Origin: Ricinus communis
Taxonomy: Eukaryota; Streptophyta; Magnoliopsida; Malpighiales; Euphorbiaceae
Direction of reading: 5' to 3'
DNA length: 64,000 nt
NCBI RefSeq assembly: GCF_019578655.1
Contig: NC_063258.1
Location: forward strand, 558,001-622,000
Shown: piece by piece, positions 26,566 through 37,951 of the stretch
Layout of the letters: every line of letters starts with the position of its first letter
How positions within the stretch are numbered: the first letter of the stretch is position 1
Notes under the pieces: model-generated
Told to the model about the DNA's origin: nothing
The model's database searches: none
What the model saw: only the letters and a program-made list of their open reading frames with translations
Program-made: the position numbers and the translations under genes

Positions 26566-27726
26566 CAATAGTTCTGATTCTAGCTAATGAAAAATCAAAC
26601 TTCAACCGGCCTTCCACTTTCGAGCCGATTCTAATCCATTTTGAACAATCTGGTTATGTTTATCAAATTTATAAATTATTGACTTAAATATTAAAAACTA
26701 AAAAAAATAACATAAGAATCTATGAAATGTAAAAAGAAATAAAGAAGTTCATACTTAATATTTAATTTTGTTGACGATATAAAATGTACATGAACAAATA
26801 CAATTAATTATTCATTGCTAATTAAATTTCAGTAATATAAAATAAAATAAAAATAAAAATAAAATTGAAGTATAGAATCATAAAAAGAAAAAAAAAGTGA
26901 TGTGGTCTAAGAAAAACTTAAGTGACTTTAATATATTCTTATTAAAATAATAAAATTTATCATTTTCTTCTTTAAGCGTTTATAAATACGAATCATAAAA
27001 TATAATAGAACTATATAATGTTTAGAATTCTCTATAATTGATAAATAAAATATTAAAAAATAAAAAATAAAAGCTATAGATAAATATAAATTTTAAATTT
27101 AAATGAGTAAAAGTAAAACATAAAAGTAATTAAACTATAAGAAATACAAAATTCATTGATGAACTCAAATTAGTAAGTAAAGAAAAATAAAAATAAAAAT
27201 AAGGATATCAAATGAATAATTAAGTTTAGAGCGAGATTTTGTAATATAATAAAAAATACCATATATAAGTAAAATAAAATAAAATAATTGATTAAAATAG
27301 TAACAAAAAAGTACATATAAAATTTAAATTCAAAAAGTTGTTATTATTACATTATATATTCAAAAAGAAGAAAAAAAAATACTTTTTATAAATTAATGTG
27401 TATAAGAAAAATGACAAATATCATATTTTGGTAATCCTACGTGACAAATTGTGGTTAAACCATTCTTTCTATTTCAACTTTAATATATATTAGATTAGAT
27501 TAGATTCATTTTAACATATCAAGTGTATAGTAACTTATAAACTTATAATAACTGGTGTTATTTTAATTTTAATAATTTATTAATATATTGAATGCTAAAT
27601 TAGCTAATTATATATAGGATTAAGTAATCAACAAATAAAATATATAATTTTATTTATTAATTTTTTTTTTATTTTTAGAATTTAATCAATGATACTGATA
27701 TTATGAAATTCATTTACATAATTTTG

Positions 27727-27729
<3 letters not shown>

Positions 27730-27786
<57 letters not shown>
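27730..27786. repeat. (AT)n microsatellite
   Basis: Uninterrupted run of AT, about 57 bp. Confidence 0.95.
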
Positions 27787-27789
<3 letters not shown>

Positions 27790-28254
27790 ATTTATATACT
27801 TACTGAAAATCTAAAGAAAATATATGCAACTAATAAATTAATAAAAATAATATCAATTGTTTCTCTATAATTGACAATAAACTTTATAATGATTGTATAC
27901 TATAAAGATACTCTAATAAAACCTTATTAAGTTCTAATTAGGATTTAAACTAACAAACTCATAGGGTTATAATATATTTTTAGAATTATTGAATGTAGCG
28001 GATGATACCTTATAAATTTATAACCATTAATATTATTTTTATTATTTATAATTTTTATTTATATTTGAGATTGAATCAGTAGTATTTAATAATTATGAGA
28101 TTTATTTATATATTTTTAAATTGCATTTATAATTTAAAATATAAATAAATTCATTAATAATTTAAATTAATAGAAAATATATAAAATTAATATATAAACT
28201 AAAATTATTAGCTAATAATATTTATAATTAAAAAAACAAACTTAAAAATGGTGG

Positions 28255-28258
<4 letters not shown>

Positions 28259-28286
<28 letters not shown>
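28259..28286. repeat. (AT)n microsatellite
   Basis: Short uninterrupted AT run of about 28 bp, roughly 700 bp upstream of the BAHD gene. Confidence 0.9.
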
Positions 28287-28292
<6 letters not shown>

Positions 28293-28648
28293 TACATAAA
28301 TGCCATCTTTTGTCCAAAACCCAAGGTAAACTCTAAAATATTCTGTTGCTTGTCGTATAGGGGTTTCAGGATGCCGTTTTAACTTTTATCTAATCCCAAG
28401 CTCTCTCTCGGTTGAAACAGTTATGATATCCATACCCTGCCAGGCTTATGAATCTTAATCAAATATGCTTCCTGTGGCTTATATGTGCAGGAAATATCAA
28501 CCGTGAAATTAATATATTTCATTTGATCTAATGGCTGATAATGTTAGCGTGAAGGTGCAGAAATATTTATTAACAAATGACGGATCACATTCAAATTTTA
28601 AACTTTAATCAAATTGAAATATATGTAACTACGGATTAAGCATGAGAG

Positions 28649-28654
28649 CACGTG
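28649..28654. promoter_or_regulatory. G-box (CACGTG) upstream of the BAHD gene
   Basis: A palindromic CACGTG lies about 230 bp upstream of the TATA box. In plants this core is bound by bHLH and bZIP factors (family knowledge). A single site is only suggestive. Confidence 0.35.
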
Positions 28655-28879
28655 ATTAAGAAGTTCTTTTTTTATGTATATTTATCTACAGTTAATCTAA
28701 AACGTGTGAGATAAGACTCATTTAAATCATAAAATATTATTTTCAAAGTGTTTTTTTTTTTAACGTAACTATATACTCAAAGTTCTGACTCGATGTCTGA
28801 TTCTCGACGTCTACTTAAATAGCTTTTCTTTTGACTTCATTTCATAAGAAAATGAAAAGAAAACACCACTTAGGTACGC

Positions 28880-28888
28880 TATAAATAG
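28880..28888 (+). promoter_or_regulatory. TATA box of the BAHD gene
   Basis: TATAAATAG sits 90 bp before the start codon, in ctataaatagaagc, a near-consensus plant TATA box. Transcription would begin near 28910-28920, giving a leader of about 50-60 nt. Confidence 0.75.
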
Positions 28889-28969
28889 AAGCAAATTCTT
28901 GGCAAATTGAGATCAAACAAGAGCAAGAGATTAATCAAGGGCAGTGCAGTTTAGAAACGCACAGGAAAA

Positions 28970-30271
28970 ATGGCAATGAAAGTTGAGATAATCTCTAGGG
29001 AAATGATAAAGCCATCGTCTCCAACTCCTGCTCATCTTAAGCACTTCAAAATCTGTCTTCTGGATGAGTTGGCTCCTCCTTCTTATGTTCCAATCTTTCT
29101 TCTCTATTCTTCCGCAGAATTTGGCAACTGCTTTGCAGACAAGTTAAAGAAATCACTGTCTGACACTCTTGCTCGCTACTATCCTTTTTCTGGTAAACTG
29201 AAAGGAAATCTTTCTGTGGATTGTAATGATGATGGGGCCCTGTTTCTTGAGGCTAAAGTTAATATTGCAGCCTCAGAGATTGTCAGGGATCCTGAAACTA
29301 GTATGCTGTATAAACTTTTCCCCTTTGATCCTTACAGAGGCACCGCAGATGGAGCGACGGTTGATGGGGAGACACTCATTACAGGTGTTCAGGTTAATGT
29401 TTTTGAGTGCGGTGGTGTTGGAATTGGTGTGTGTGTTTCTCACAAGATTGCAGATGGTGCAACCATGGCTTCTTTCCTTAATGCCTGGGCTGCTACTGCA
29501 ACTGGCATTGATCAAACAGCTGCTCCAAGTCTAGATTCGGCTTTGCTTTTCCCACCTAAAGGTGTAGATATAATCAAACAGCGTGATATGATCAAAGATG
29601 AGAAAATAGTCACAAGGAGATTCGAGTTCGAAGGAAAGAATTTGGCTAATCTAAAGGCAAACATTGCGAATGACATTAATCCTACACGTGTGGAAGCTGT
29701 GACAACTCTTATCTGGAAAGCTGCAATGGAAGTGACTAGATTAAACACGGGGAAAGATTTGATCCCACCTTCTATTGTTACCCACTTAGTCAATATCAGG
29801 GACAGGATGAACCCACCATTGCCAAGACATTCTGTAGGTAATCTCTGGCGGCTTTCTCTAGCGCCATATTTTGATGTTAAAAAAGAGCTGGAGCTACAAG
29901 AGTTAGTACGCATCCTTCGAAAATCAATACGCGGAATCGACAGTGAATACTTGACTAAACTTCAAGGAGATGATGGTTTGGCAAAGGCTTTAGAACCTCT
30001 TAAAGAGCTAAGACAACTGGCCCTAAGAGGAGAAGGAGTTGAAGTCTACACTTTCAGCAGCTGGGCAAGATTTCCTCTGTATGAGATTAACTTTGGATGG
30101 GGAATGCCAATAAAAGTTTGTACAATAACAGTACCTGTTAGGAACTCTGTTATCTTGATGGGCACAAAATCCGGTGATGGTATAGAGGCATGGGTGACCT
30201 TGACTGAAAAAGACATGGCCAAGTTTGAGTGCAGTCAAGAACTTCTCCAGTTTGTTTCAGCAAGGATTTGA
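28970..30271 (+). CDS. BAHD acyltransferase, vinorine-synthase-like
   Basis: Cytosolic enzyme family that moves an acyl group from acyl-CoA to an alcohol or amine of a specialised metabolite. The open frame is 433 residues with no intron, a normal BAHD length. The catalytic HxxxD motif is intact: H158-K-I-A-D162, followed by G. Its His acts as the general base in the family. The second family motif, usually DFGWG, reads NFGWG (374-378), so its Asp is replaced by Asn. Other landmarks are a LARYYPFSGKL block near residue 67 and LVNIRDRMNPPLP in the middle. The start has a good context (aaaaATGGCA); a second Met lies at codon 3. The acceptor cannot be told from sequence; vinorine-synthase-like or related clade enzymes are closest. 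It is convergent with the PPR gene. Confidence 0.92.
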   Translation: MAMKVEIISREMIKPSSPTPAHLKHFKICLLDELAPPSYVPIFLLYSSAEFGNCFADKLKKSLSDTLARYYPFSGKLKGNLSVDCNDDGALFLEAKVNIAASEIVRDPETSMLYKLFPFDPYRGTADGATVDGETLITGVQVNVFECGGVGIGVCVSHKIADGATMASFLNAWAATATGIDQTAAPSLDSALLFPPKGVDIIKQRDMIKDEKIVTRRFEFEGKNLANLKANIANDINPTRVEAVTTLIWKAAMEVTRLNTGKDLIPPSIVTHLVNIRDRMNPPLPRHSVGNLWRLSLAPYFDVKKELELQELVRILRKSIRGIDSEYLTKLQGDDGLAKALEPLKELRQLALRGEGVEVYTFSSWARFPLYEINFGWGMPIKVCTITVPVRNSVILMGTKSGDGIEAWVTLTEKDMAKFECSQELLQFVSARI

Positions 30272-31329
30272 GGCAGACCTTGATATATGTTACTATATGT
30301 TTGACTGAAGTCGAGTGATCTGTTTATGCTTTATTCACATGTATCTTTTTTATTTTTTTGAATTCTTTATTTGTGTCATTGTTTTTCAACTATTATCTTC
30401 CAACTATATCTGTAATCTTGATCACTATGGAATGTGCCAAGCCAGGTTAAATAACTTTCCCAAAGATATCAGCATACAGCACAAATAGTTTCATGTGAAG
30501 TTCACCTATTCACAGTCTCACTTTCTTTCAGAAAACATTTTCTAAGCACCGGTTTAGCTAACCGATACGCCATTCCCTCCAGAGGCAGGAATCCAATGAT
30601 CTACAGTTCAGAATATCATACTTTCTTTAACTTCTCTACTGTGAAATTTTAGATTCCTCTTCCAGATTTGGAGATGGCAATCTATGGTGGTTTGAATCTT
30701 GAAATAAACTTCTTGTTCAATGACGTGGATATTCAAATACTCTTGAATAATAGTGTACTTATTTTCCTTTTTCCCCACGAACAGAAGCGAAGGACTTCGT
30801 CAACTTAAACCACAAGGAAAGGCTTTCCATCAACAAGTGCAGAAACAAAACCGCAGAACCATGAGAAAAGAGAAAACCTGTTGATTAATTGTTGTTGATT
30901 GAAGCATGTAGGAATGACAATGAGAACCAAAAGCTTATCCTAGCCAATTATAAACAAAACAATACTAAGGGATCATGAGAATCATAAAGGCCCCTTCTAT
31001 TTATGTTTATAGTGGTTTTCAGTTTTTACAGCCATTCCAAAAAGTGATGGCATGAATTACAGAAGGCACCATAATTTCCCTGACAGAAAAAATCAAGGAA
31101 AGTTGGGGATGGAAATTCCAATTGACAAACCTTACATACTGAGAACACATATATACCTAAATTTTGTTTTTAAGCAAAATTGCTATTGTACATGTATGAC
31201 AAGGGGATCCTACATGAAGAAAACTAGAAACAAGCTCACATTTTCTCCTCACAGAATTGACTATTCCTGAAGCTGCCCAAATGATGAATCTCATCCAATT
31301 GGGATACTGCACAAGCTCAGATCTCCAAG
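30272..31329. other. Convergent 3' regions of the BAHD and PPR genes
   Basis: Roughly 1 kb that should hold both 3' untranslated regions. No additional coding frame resembles a protein; the small frame at 31052-31270 has no recognisable motif. Confidence 0.6.
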
Positions 31330-33837
31330 TTATCGTGATTCCAGATAGTTGCGAACCCGAGAAACAAGTCTTCGCACAGACTGATCACCGAAAGTGTCAT
31401 CTACATCCTTTATCTTTGAGACAAAGTCCATGGCTTCATCATATCTTCTTGCTTTACAATAACCATCTGCCACAATCTTATAGGTTAGCTCATTTGGTCT
31501 GCAGTTGTGCTCAATCATGTAGCTAATCACGTCATTTATTTCTGTAAACATTCCCTGTGCTGCATAGCCCGAGATAAAAGTATTGTATGTGAAAATACAT
31601 GGTCCAACTCCTATAGATGTCATCTCAGATAGAATTCTTATACCCTCCTGCATGAGCCCTTTTCTACAAAAACCTTTGATGACAGTGTTATATGAAACAA
31701 GATCTGGTTTCCCACCAGATGTTTGTAGCATCCTCAGTACCTCTTCTGCTTTCCAGCAGTCTCCCCCTCTAGCATACATGTCCATTAAACTATTGTGGGT
31801 TACAAGATCTGGCTGCAACCCAGCATCATGAATCAAACGCAGCATTTCATGAGCTCTGTCATACATATTGTTCTTGGCAAAAATTGAAAGCATGGAATTA
31901 CATAAAACCAAATCAGGTTTGTATCCATGTTTTTGTAATGCCTGAAATGCCCTTTCCATGCCTGTTAGTGATCTACACTTGAAGTTTGCAAGAACAAGGG
32001 TTCTCAAAAGCATCCAGCTAGGGAAGATATCACCATCATAAATACTTTTCTCGATCATTTCTATCCCTTTCACATTGCCTCCCTTTGCATAAGAATGAAC
32101 CATCAATGAATATGAGGTCTCACTGGGCCTGAAGCCCTTATTCCTCATGTCTAGAATGACCGATTCTGCAGCTTTCCAATCACCCCGACGAGCCAGAGCA
32201 TTCAAAAGTGCATTATACGTATTAATACATGGAGAAAATCCTGCTTTAATCATCTCCTCGTGCATTTTTGCAGCATCATTATTCGAACCACACCTTCCAT
32301 ATGCACTAATCAAAGTATTAAATGTGTCCCTGTCAGGCTCAAACCCACAATTTTTCATTTCCCGAAATACTTGATTCACATATTTGTGCATACCCTTCTT
32401 TCCACACATGGCAAGCATTGTGTTCCATGTAATATGATTAGGAGAACATCCATTTAATTTCATATGGCCAAGTATCTTCATCATTTCCTCTGATAGTGAT
32501 TTTTTCCCTAGCATGCCAAGGACAGCATTGTAAGTAGCCACATTAGGAACACAACCCAACTCCATCATCTGGTCAAACATTTCTAGAGCCTTATCGATAT
32601 CTCCTACCCTACCATAAGCATTTATTATGGTAGTGTATGTAACAGCATTAGGCATAATTCCTTTAGAAGCCATTGCATCAATGACAACAGCTCCTTCCTC
32701 ATGAAATCCTGCTCTCACATAAGCTGCCACGACCTCATTATAAGTCACAGCATCAGGAGGGCAATTATTTTCCTCCATTTCACTCAAGACACTTAAGGCC
32801 TCTGAGAAAATCCCTGCCTTCCCAAAAACATGCAATAAAGCATTATATGTAACAGTCCCAGGTTTATAACCCTCAGATTTCAATCCAGAAAAGAATTCTT
32901 TCGCTTCATCTATCAGTCCCTCTCTTCCACAAGCAGATAAAACAGTACTGCAAGTAAACTCATCAAAGTCAAGTCCTCTACTTCTCATCTCATCTAATAG
33001 CTCTAAGATTTTGTCCCAAGACCGACCCATTTTTCCGTAAACATCAAGCATTACATTGTAAGTGACCAAACTTGGCGACAAACCAGACTCATTCATTCTC
33101 TCAAATATTTCAATTGCTCTGTGGTACTTGCCAGTTCGAGAATATGCATGAAGAATGGTTGTGTAAGCTCGAACATCCAGTACGTAGTCATCAAGCGGAA
33201 TTACATCAAACAGCTTAGATGCAACAGTATGCTGCGACTCTCTACCAAGAATCCTCACCATCAGTTCAATAGCATGGCGGTCAATTTTCTCATTTGCAGT
33301 TCCTAAATTCAAAACAGACCATTCAAACAACAAAAGGGCCTTTTCCCAATTTCCAGAATAGTCTAAGGCTTTCAAGAGACTAATCAAATCAACTTGAAGC
33401 AACTCATATTTGGAAGAATCAAAGAAAGAAGCCAAACTATGCAAAGGCTGTTCAATAATTGAACCAAGAATCAACTTACCCTTTCTTGATAAGTATTCAA
33501 GAAACCCACTATCAGAAACATCTTTATCTTCTTCTTTGTCAACTTCAAATTCAAGAAAAGAGTTGGGTTTTCTGTGGGGAGCCGGTTGAAGCTGTTTCTT
33601 GGTCAAATCACCAGAAATTTGAAGAGAAGGCAACCTGGTGTTACTGGGTGGAGAAGAAAGATGGAGAAGGTGTTGAAGGAGAGAATCAAAACGGGAAGGA
33701 AGCTGAGGAGAGGAGGGAGGAGGAGGTGGTGATGGTGGAAGTTTAGCAGAGCTGAATTTGAGAGGTGGATTTGGCTGTTGAGGTCTCTTTGTGGGGATTG
33801 GATAAACTGGTTTGTTGGGGAAGAGAGTACCTTCCAT
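31330..33837 (-). CDS. P-class pentatricopeptide repeat protein, plastid type
   Basis: Organelle RNA-binding protein; resembles the Arabidopsis chloroplast PPR At2g18940 as I remember it. The frame has no intron. From the chosen Met (MEGTLFPNK...) it is 835 residues; the frame stays open to an upstream ATG at 33954, which would give 874. The downstream Met was chosen because the recalled homologue starts there. Residues 1-110 are Pro/Ser-rich and transit-peptide-like. From about residue 187 to 820 there are 17-18 repeats of 35 residues in register (for example TYNALLHVFGKAG, TYTTIINAYGRVG, SYNTVIKGFCRKG). No E, DYW or SMR domain follows, so it is P-class, a group that usually stabilises, splices or helps translate specific organellar transcripts. 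The target RNA cannot be stated from this alone. Confidence 0.92.
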   Translation of the reverse strand: MEGTLFPNKPVYPIPTKRPQQPNPPLKFSSAKLPPSPPPPPSSPQLPSRFDSLLQHLLHLSSPPSNTRLPSLQISGDLTKKQLQPAPHRKPNSFLEFEVDKEEDKDVSDSGFLEYLSRKGKLILGSIIEQPLHSLASFFDSSKYELLQVDLISLLKALDYSGNWEKALLLFEWSVLNLGTANEKIDRHAIELMVRILGRESQHTVASKLFDVIPLDDYVLDVRAYTTILHAYSRTGKYHRAIEIFERMNESGLSPSLVTYNVMLDVYGKMGRSWDKILELLDEMRSRGLDFDEFTCSTVLSACGREGLIDEAKEFFSGLKSEGYKPGTVTYNALLHVFGKAGIFSEALSVLSEMEENNCPPDAVTYNEVVAAYVRAGFHEEGAVVIDAMASKGIMPNAVTYTTIINAYGRVGDIDKALEMFDQMMELGCVPNVATYNAVLGMLGKKSLSEEMMKILGHMKLNGCSPNHITWNTMLAMCGKKGMHKYVNQVFREMKNCGFEPDRDTFNTLISAYGRCGSNNDAAKMHEEMIKAGFSPCINTYNALLNALARRGDWKAAESVILDMRNKGFRPSETSYSLMVHSYAKGGNVKGIEMIEKSIYDGDIFPSWMLLRTLVLANFKCRSLTGMERAFQALQKHGYKPDLVLCNSMLSIFAKNNMYDRAHEMLRLIHDAGLQPDLVTHNSLMDMYARGGDCWKAEEVLRMLQTSGGKPDLVSYNTVIKGFCRKGLMQEGIRILSEMTSIGVGPCIFTYNTFISGYAAQGMFTEINDVISYMIEHNCRPNELTYKIVADGYCKARRYDEAMDFVSKIKDVDDTFGDQSVRRLVSRVRNYLESR

Positions 33838-34557
33838 TGCATTAAATTTCAGAAGTGGGCTCTTGGGTTGTTCTGAGAAAAGAGGAAGATGAAGGAAGGT
33901 AGTCAGATAAGGGCAGTAGCAAGAGCGATGAAGAGGAGGGAAGGGGTAAGGCAAGGATGATTGGTGGCCTTCATTAAAGATGAAATTTTTATAAGCGGAG
34001 ATCGAAATAGAGATAAACTAAGTCTTCATTCAAATATATGATAGGGAAAAGGTGCAATCTGGCCCCTAACGTTTAGGTCAAGTAGCAGATTGACCCCTTA
34101 TCTATTTCTTAGAGCAAATAACTGAAAAAAAATCATGCTTTATGTCATTTTGGCACCTCATTATATGGAGAAATAAACTTCCGTTACGTGACTTTTTTTT
34201 TTACTTTTTATTAAAAGGAGAACCCACTAAATTTATCTCTTTTCAATTTCAATCTTTTTATTTCTCTCTCCTTATTTCACAATCTTACGAAAAGAAATAT
34301 GTTTAAATGGTCTGTAGAACTCATAACATTATTGTTGATCTTTTTTCTTCTTTTGGACCCATCATTGGAACCAGAAAATTGAGAAAGACTTCATTGGAAG
34401 CCTCTTTAACCAATTTGCAATACCTAGAAAATTCAGTTTATCTAAACTGAAGCTAGCTAGTTGGCAATACCAGGAGGTTTGTAAGAGTGAGGAAGAAATT
34501 TTGATAGCTAGGTAGATTTTCATCTTTTAGTAGATTGATCAAATTCTTTATTTCTTG
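33838..34557. other. PPR gene upstream region
   Basis: Holds the PPR promoter and leader on the minus strand, then a stretch with gcaatctggcccctaacgttt-like phrases and AT-rich DNA. No gene recognised. Confidence 0.5.
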
Positions 34558-34562
34558 ATATC

Positions 34563-34961
34563 TATGACAGCCTGACCTATAGAAACGGTCCAACGAGGGC
34601 GGGAAGTGGACGCCGGAGCAAGAATAGAATGCATGGACAAGAAGCAGCTCCTGGCAGGCTTCTAGGATGGCAGCACTCTAAGGTATGGAAGTACATGAAT
34701 GAATCGAATTGCACGTCGAAATGGTGCAGAGAATGATTGATAAGATATATGTAAAGAGTTGGAACTAATCACATAAGGTGCTTTTTAGTTGTTTGGCTGT
34801 GAAGTTGTAGAAACTCCAAAGTTAAACGTGCTTAGTTCAGAGAAATTTTAGGATGGAGGACTTCCTGGGAAGTTCTTGAACCCGCCAAATAGACAAAGCC
34901 GTGAGGCCAGTGGAGGCCAAATCTGATAATATCTCATGTGATATGGTTTCAGGTCGTTACA
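34563..34961 (+). repeat. 5' LTR of the TRIM-like element
   Basis: 399 bp; aligns along its length to 35031-35429 with scattered substitutions. Landmarks shared by both copies include gggaagtggacgc, gaatcgaattgcacgtcgaa and gttgtagaaactc. Its first two bases are TA, not TG. Confidence 0.8.
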
Positions 34962-34963
34962 AA

Positions 34964-34975
34964 TAGTATCAGAGC
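34964..34975 (+). other. Primer binding site of the TRIM-like element
   Basis: TAGTATCAGAGC, two bases inside the left LTR; one mismatch to the initiator-Met tRNA complement used by many plant LTR elements. Confidence 0.65.
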
Positions 34976-35030
34976 ATAACCCCTTTAGTAGGTGTGATTT
35001 TAGGACGAACTAGGCGAAAGCTGGTGGGCA

Positions 35031-35429
35031 TGTGACAACCTGACCTAGAGAAGCAGTCCGACAAGGATGGGAAGTGGACGCAGGGGCAAAGATAGGATGC
35101 CTGGACAAGGAACTGCTTCTGGCAGGATTCTAGGATGACATCACTCTAAGGTATAGAAGTACATAAATGAATCGAATTGCACGTCGAAATGGGGCGGGCA
35201 ATAGTTGATAACATATATGTAAAGAATTGGAACTAATCACATGAAACGTTTTTTGGTTGTTTAACTATGGAGTTGTAGAAACTCTAAAGTTAAACATGCT
35301 TGGTTTAAAGAAATTTCAGAATGGGGAACCTCTTGGAAAGTTTTCGAACCCGTCAAATGGATAAAACCGGGAGACCAATAGAAGCCAAAGCGGAAAATAT
35401 CTTATGTGATCTGGTTCCAGATCGTTACA
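35031..35429 (+). repeat. 3' LTR of the TRIM-like element
   Basis: 399 bp, TG...CA ends (TGTGACAACC...GTTACA); partner of 34563-34961. Confidence 0.8.
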
Positions 35430-35566
35430 ATATATGACCTTCATCAAGTGGAGATTCTGTTCAAATTATATAGGTAAGCAAATTTCATCCATGAAATAAT
35501 GGGTCATAGTAAACTTTTACTTATTATTTTAAGTTTAATAGCATTTGTATATGTGAACGTGTACAT

Positions 35567-35648
<82 letters not shown>

Positions 35649-37005
35649 CAATAAAATAGTATAAAGGTCACCTCGTTGTATTCTTTAAACAATTATTTCT
35701 AAAATTATATTGCTTGAATTGTGTTACCTCTTCTAGCTTCATTTTGAGAATTCATCACATTAACTTAATTATAAAATAAAGTACCAGTAATACAAATAAA
35801 CCAAGTAGCAAAACACATATATGAAGAGTGTGCGAGGGACTTATAGATAAAAGTATCACTTCAAGGCTATAGATTCTTTGTTTAAAACTATATATTTAAT
35901 TTTGTTAGGCAAGAAAACTATATATTTCTTTTCTTTTCTTGTTTTGACATGGCAAACATATCATAAATATATTGGATTTGATTAATCATATAATGTATAT
36001 ATCCACAAAAGCAATACGAAGATACAGTGTTGTCAGTTCTACAAACCAGAAATAGTGTCATGGGTTCCACAGATCATGGAACGTTTCCTTTTTATAAGAT
36101 TGTAAAAGAAAGAGAAATAAGATTGTAAAAGAAATAGAAAGGGAGAGAGAGAGAGAGAGAGAGGTAGAGAAAATCTGAAAAGAGATAAATTTTAATGTGT
36201 GATCCATAGTGGGTTTCACTTTAAATAAACAGTAAAAAAAATGAGAAATATATTATTTCAATTTTATAAATTATATATCTATTTATATTAACTTTTTACA
36301 AAATAAAATTTATAAGAAATACTCATAATACATTTTTTTTCATTTTTATTGTATATTTACATAAATAAATATGAGAGGTAATTATATTTATTATATAAAG
36401 AATTTGTTTATGTTTTTCTATTTATTTTCTATTAATAGATTTTTTATATGTCTCTTATATTTTTAAGTAATAATCTTATTTAAATTTTTATTTATTGTTT
36501 CTATTAATATTTATAGACATATATGAATTCAATTATTCTTTTATTGTTTATTACATTCAACCAATAAACTCTTCATGTATCACATAATGTTTTCAAAAAA
36601 TATTATATATTTATGATCCAAACTTTTAGTATTCATGTTCTTTTATTTTCTATGTTATTTTTTATCTTCACACACATATATGTACAAGCATTTTCTTAAA
36701 ATAAGATACCTTTTATTATGTAGTAATTAAAATAAGTGACATATTTATAACAATCTCTTTTAAAATAACAATCTTACTTTAAAAAAATTGTATATTATAT
36801 CATATTTATATCAACATTTAATGCTATAATTAATATTAAATATAATAAGTATGTCACATTAAACTACATATTTTTTTATTGGAATTATAATAAATTTTAT
36901 AAAATCTTACCAAATAGAGTTTTACATAAAAAAATAGCATTCTTTATATATATATACTAATAATTTGCTCATGCTATTGCACGATTACTTTATTTATTAG
37001 TTTAA
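35430..37005. other. AT-rich intergenic DNA
   Basis: No gene recognised. Contains a long (AT)n run at 35570-35647 and a (GA)n stretch near 36145-36165 preceded by two copies of ataagattgtaaaagaaa. The remainder is A/T tracts. Confidence 0.5.
35570..35647. repeat. (AT)n microsatellite, about 78 bp
   Basis: Uninterrupted AT run, the longest in the window. It explains an apparent Tyr-Ile repeat frame on the minus strand. Confidence 0.96.
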
Positions 37006-37313
37006 AAATTTAATTTTCTTATATTATATATAAATTAATTTATAATTATATTAATATAGAATTTTATTTTATATTTTTATGTTATGTTTTATTTATATTT
37101 AAATTAGTTTTTTATTATAATTATATTATACGTTTTTATAAAAATTTTGTGTTTATTATGTATTAAGGTACATAAATATAAAAAGTATTTGTATTTGTTA
37201 ATTTATCTTTTATTATTTAATTGCCCTAATAAGTTTCATATATCTATATAATAAATATTCTTAATAAATTAAATTGTTGGAGTTTTTATCATTTATTTTT
37301 TTAACTTTTTAGT

Positions 37314-37357
<44 letters not shown>

Positions 37358-37434
37358 TTTATATTAGACCAATCAATTTTTTAAAATGTTGCAATTTGTT
37401 TGATTGTTTTTATATAACTTGTATTTTATTATCC

Positions 37435-37479
<45 letters not shown>

Positions 37480-37872
37480 GAATATAAATATATATTTATT
37501 AATTAATAAGATTTATTATTAATATGCAGTAATTATAATATTTATTATATTTTGTCATATAATTATTTTTAAAAATTTAATAGTTTTATATTTAAATAAA
37601 TTATAAATTTTATCATATTCATTTATTAGTATTTAAGATTATATTTAATTTTTTATAAATATTTATAATTTATGTTTATTTTATAAATATACCACATATT
37701 ATTTTCTAATTACATAATAATATAATATTAGTTAGTGCACGTCCTACTTAGTCAAGTATTTTTTTTAAAAGTAGAAAAGAAATCTATAGAACAACAATAC
37801 TGTCTAAAAAGTAACCAATTTATAGTGATATTTGAACCATTTTAAATTCATTTAAGATTTTATTTTACTATT
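37006..37872. repeat. Left copy of the ~860-bp direct repeat flanking the pararetrovirus
   Basis: Matches 44346-45203 essentially base for base by eye. The differences seen are single-base changes in homopolymer length and the lengths of an (AT)n run (37317-37355) and an (ATT)n run (about 37439-37479). It is non-coding and AT-rich. Its last part (gaaccattttaaattc... to tttactatt) equals the start of the tandem array that continues beyond the right copy, so this is host DNA and not a viral LTR. Confidence 0.9.
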
Positions 37873-37951
37873 GAAAGAAGATTTTACAAAGAGAGATAGT
37901 AGGGAAGATAGTTCAAGCATTCAAGTGATGCCTTCTTCCTTCTAATGTACA

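Larger units (their letters stand above)
26571..28640. other. AT-rich intergenic DNA with microsatellites
   Basis: No coding region or retroelement domain recognised. Contains (AT)n runs at 27730-27786 and 28259-28286 and many A- or T-rich tracts. The first 80 bases (accggccttccactttcgagccg) look like the second half of the repeat into which the solo LTR inserted. Confidence 0.5.
34563..35429 (+). mobile_element. Miniature LTR retrotransposon (TRIM-like), 867 bp
   Basis: Two direct repeats of equal length (399 bp each: 34563-34961 and 35031-35429) flank only 69 bp. The core begins two bases after the left repeat with TAGTATCAGAGC, one base off the initiator-Met tRNA primer binding site TGGTATCAGAGC, and ends in a purine-rich stretch (ctggtgggca) beside the right repeat. 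The repeats end ...TTACA; the right one starts TGTGACAACC, the left TATGACAGCC. Flanks are ATATC (34558-34562) and ATATA (35430-35434), a likely 5-bp target duplication with one change. There is no coding capacity, so it would depend on other elements' enzymes. It could also be a deletion product of a larger element. Confidence 0.75.

Noticed and set aside
35504..35692. Minus-strand frame with a Tyr-Ile repeat
   Set aside because: Translation of the (AT)n run at 35570-35647.
37006..37872. Reading the ~860-bp repeats as LTRs of a retrotransposon enclosing the viral genes
   Set aside because: No primer site or purine tract adjoins them, they lack clear TG...CA ends, and the left copy ends within the first unit of a tandem array that continues beyond the right copy, so they are host DNA.
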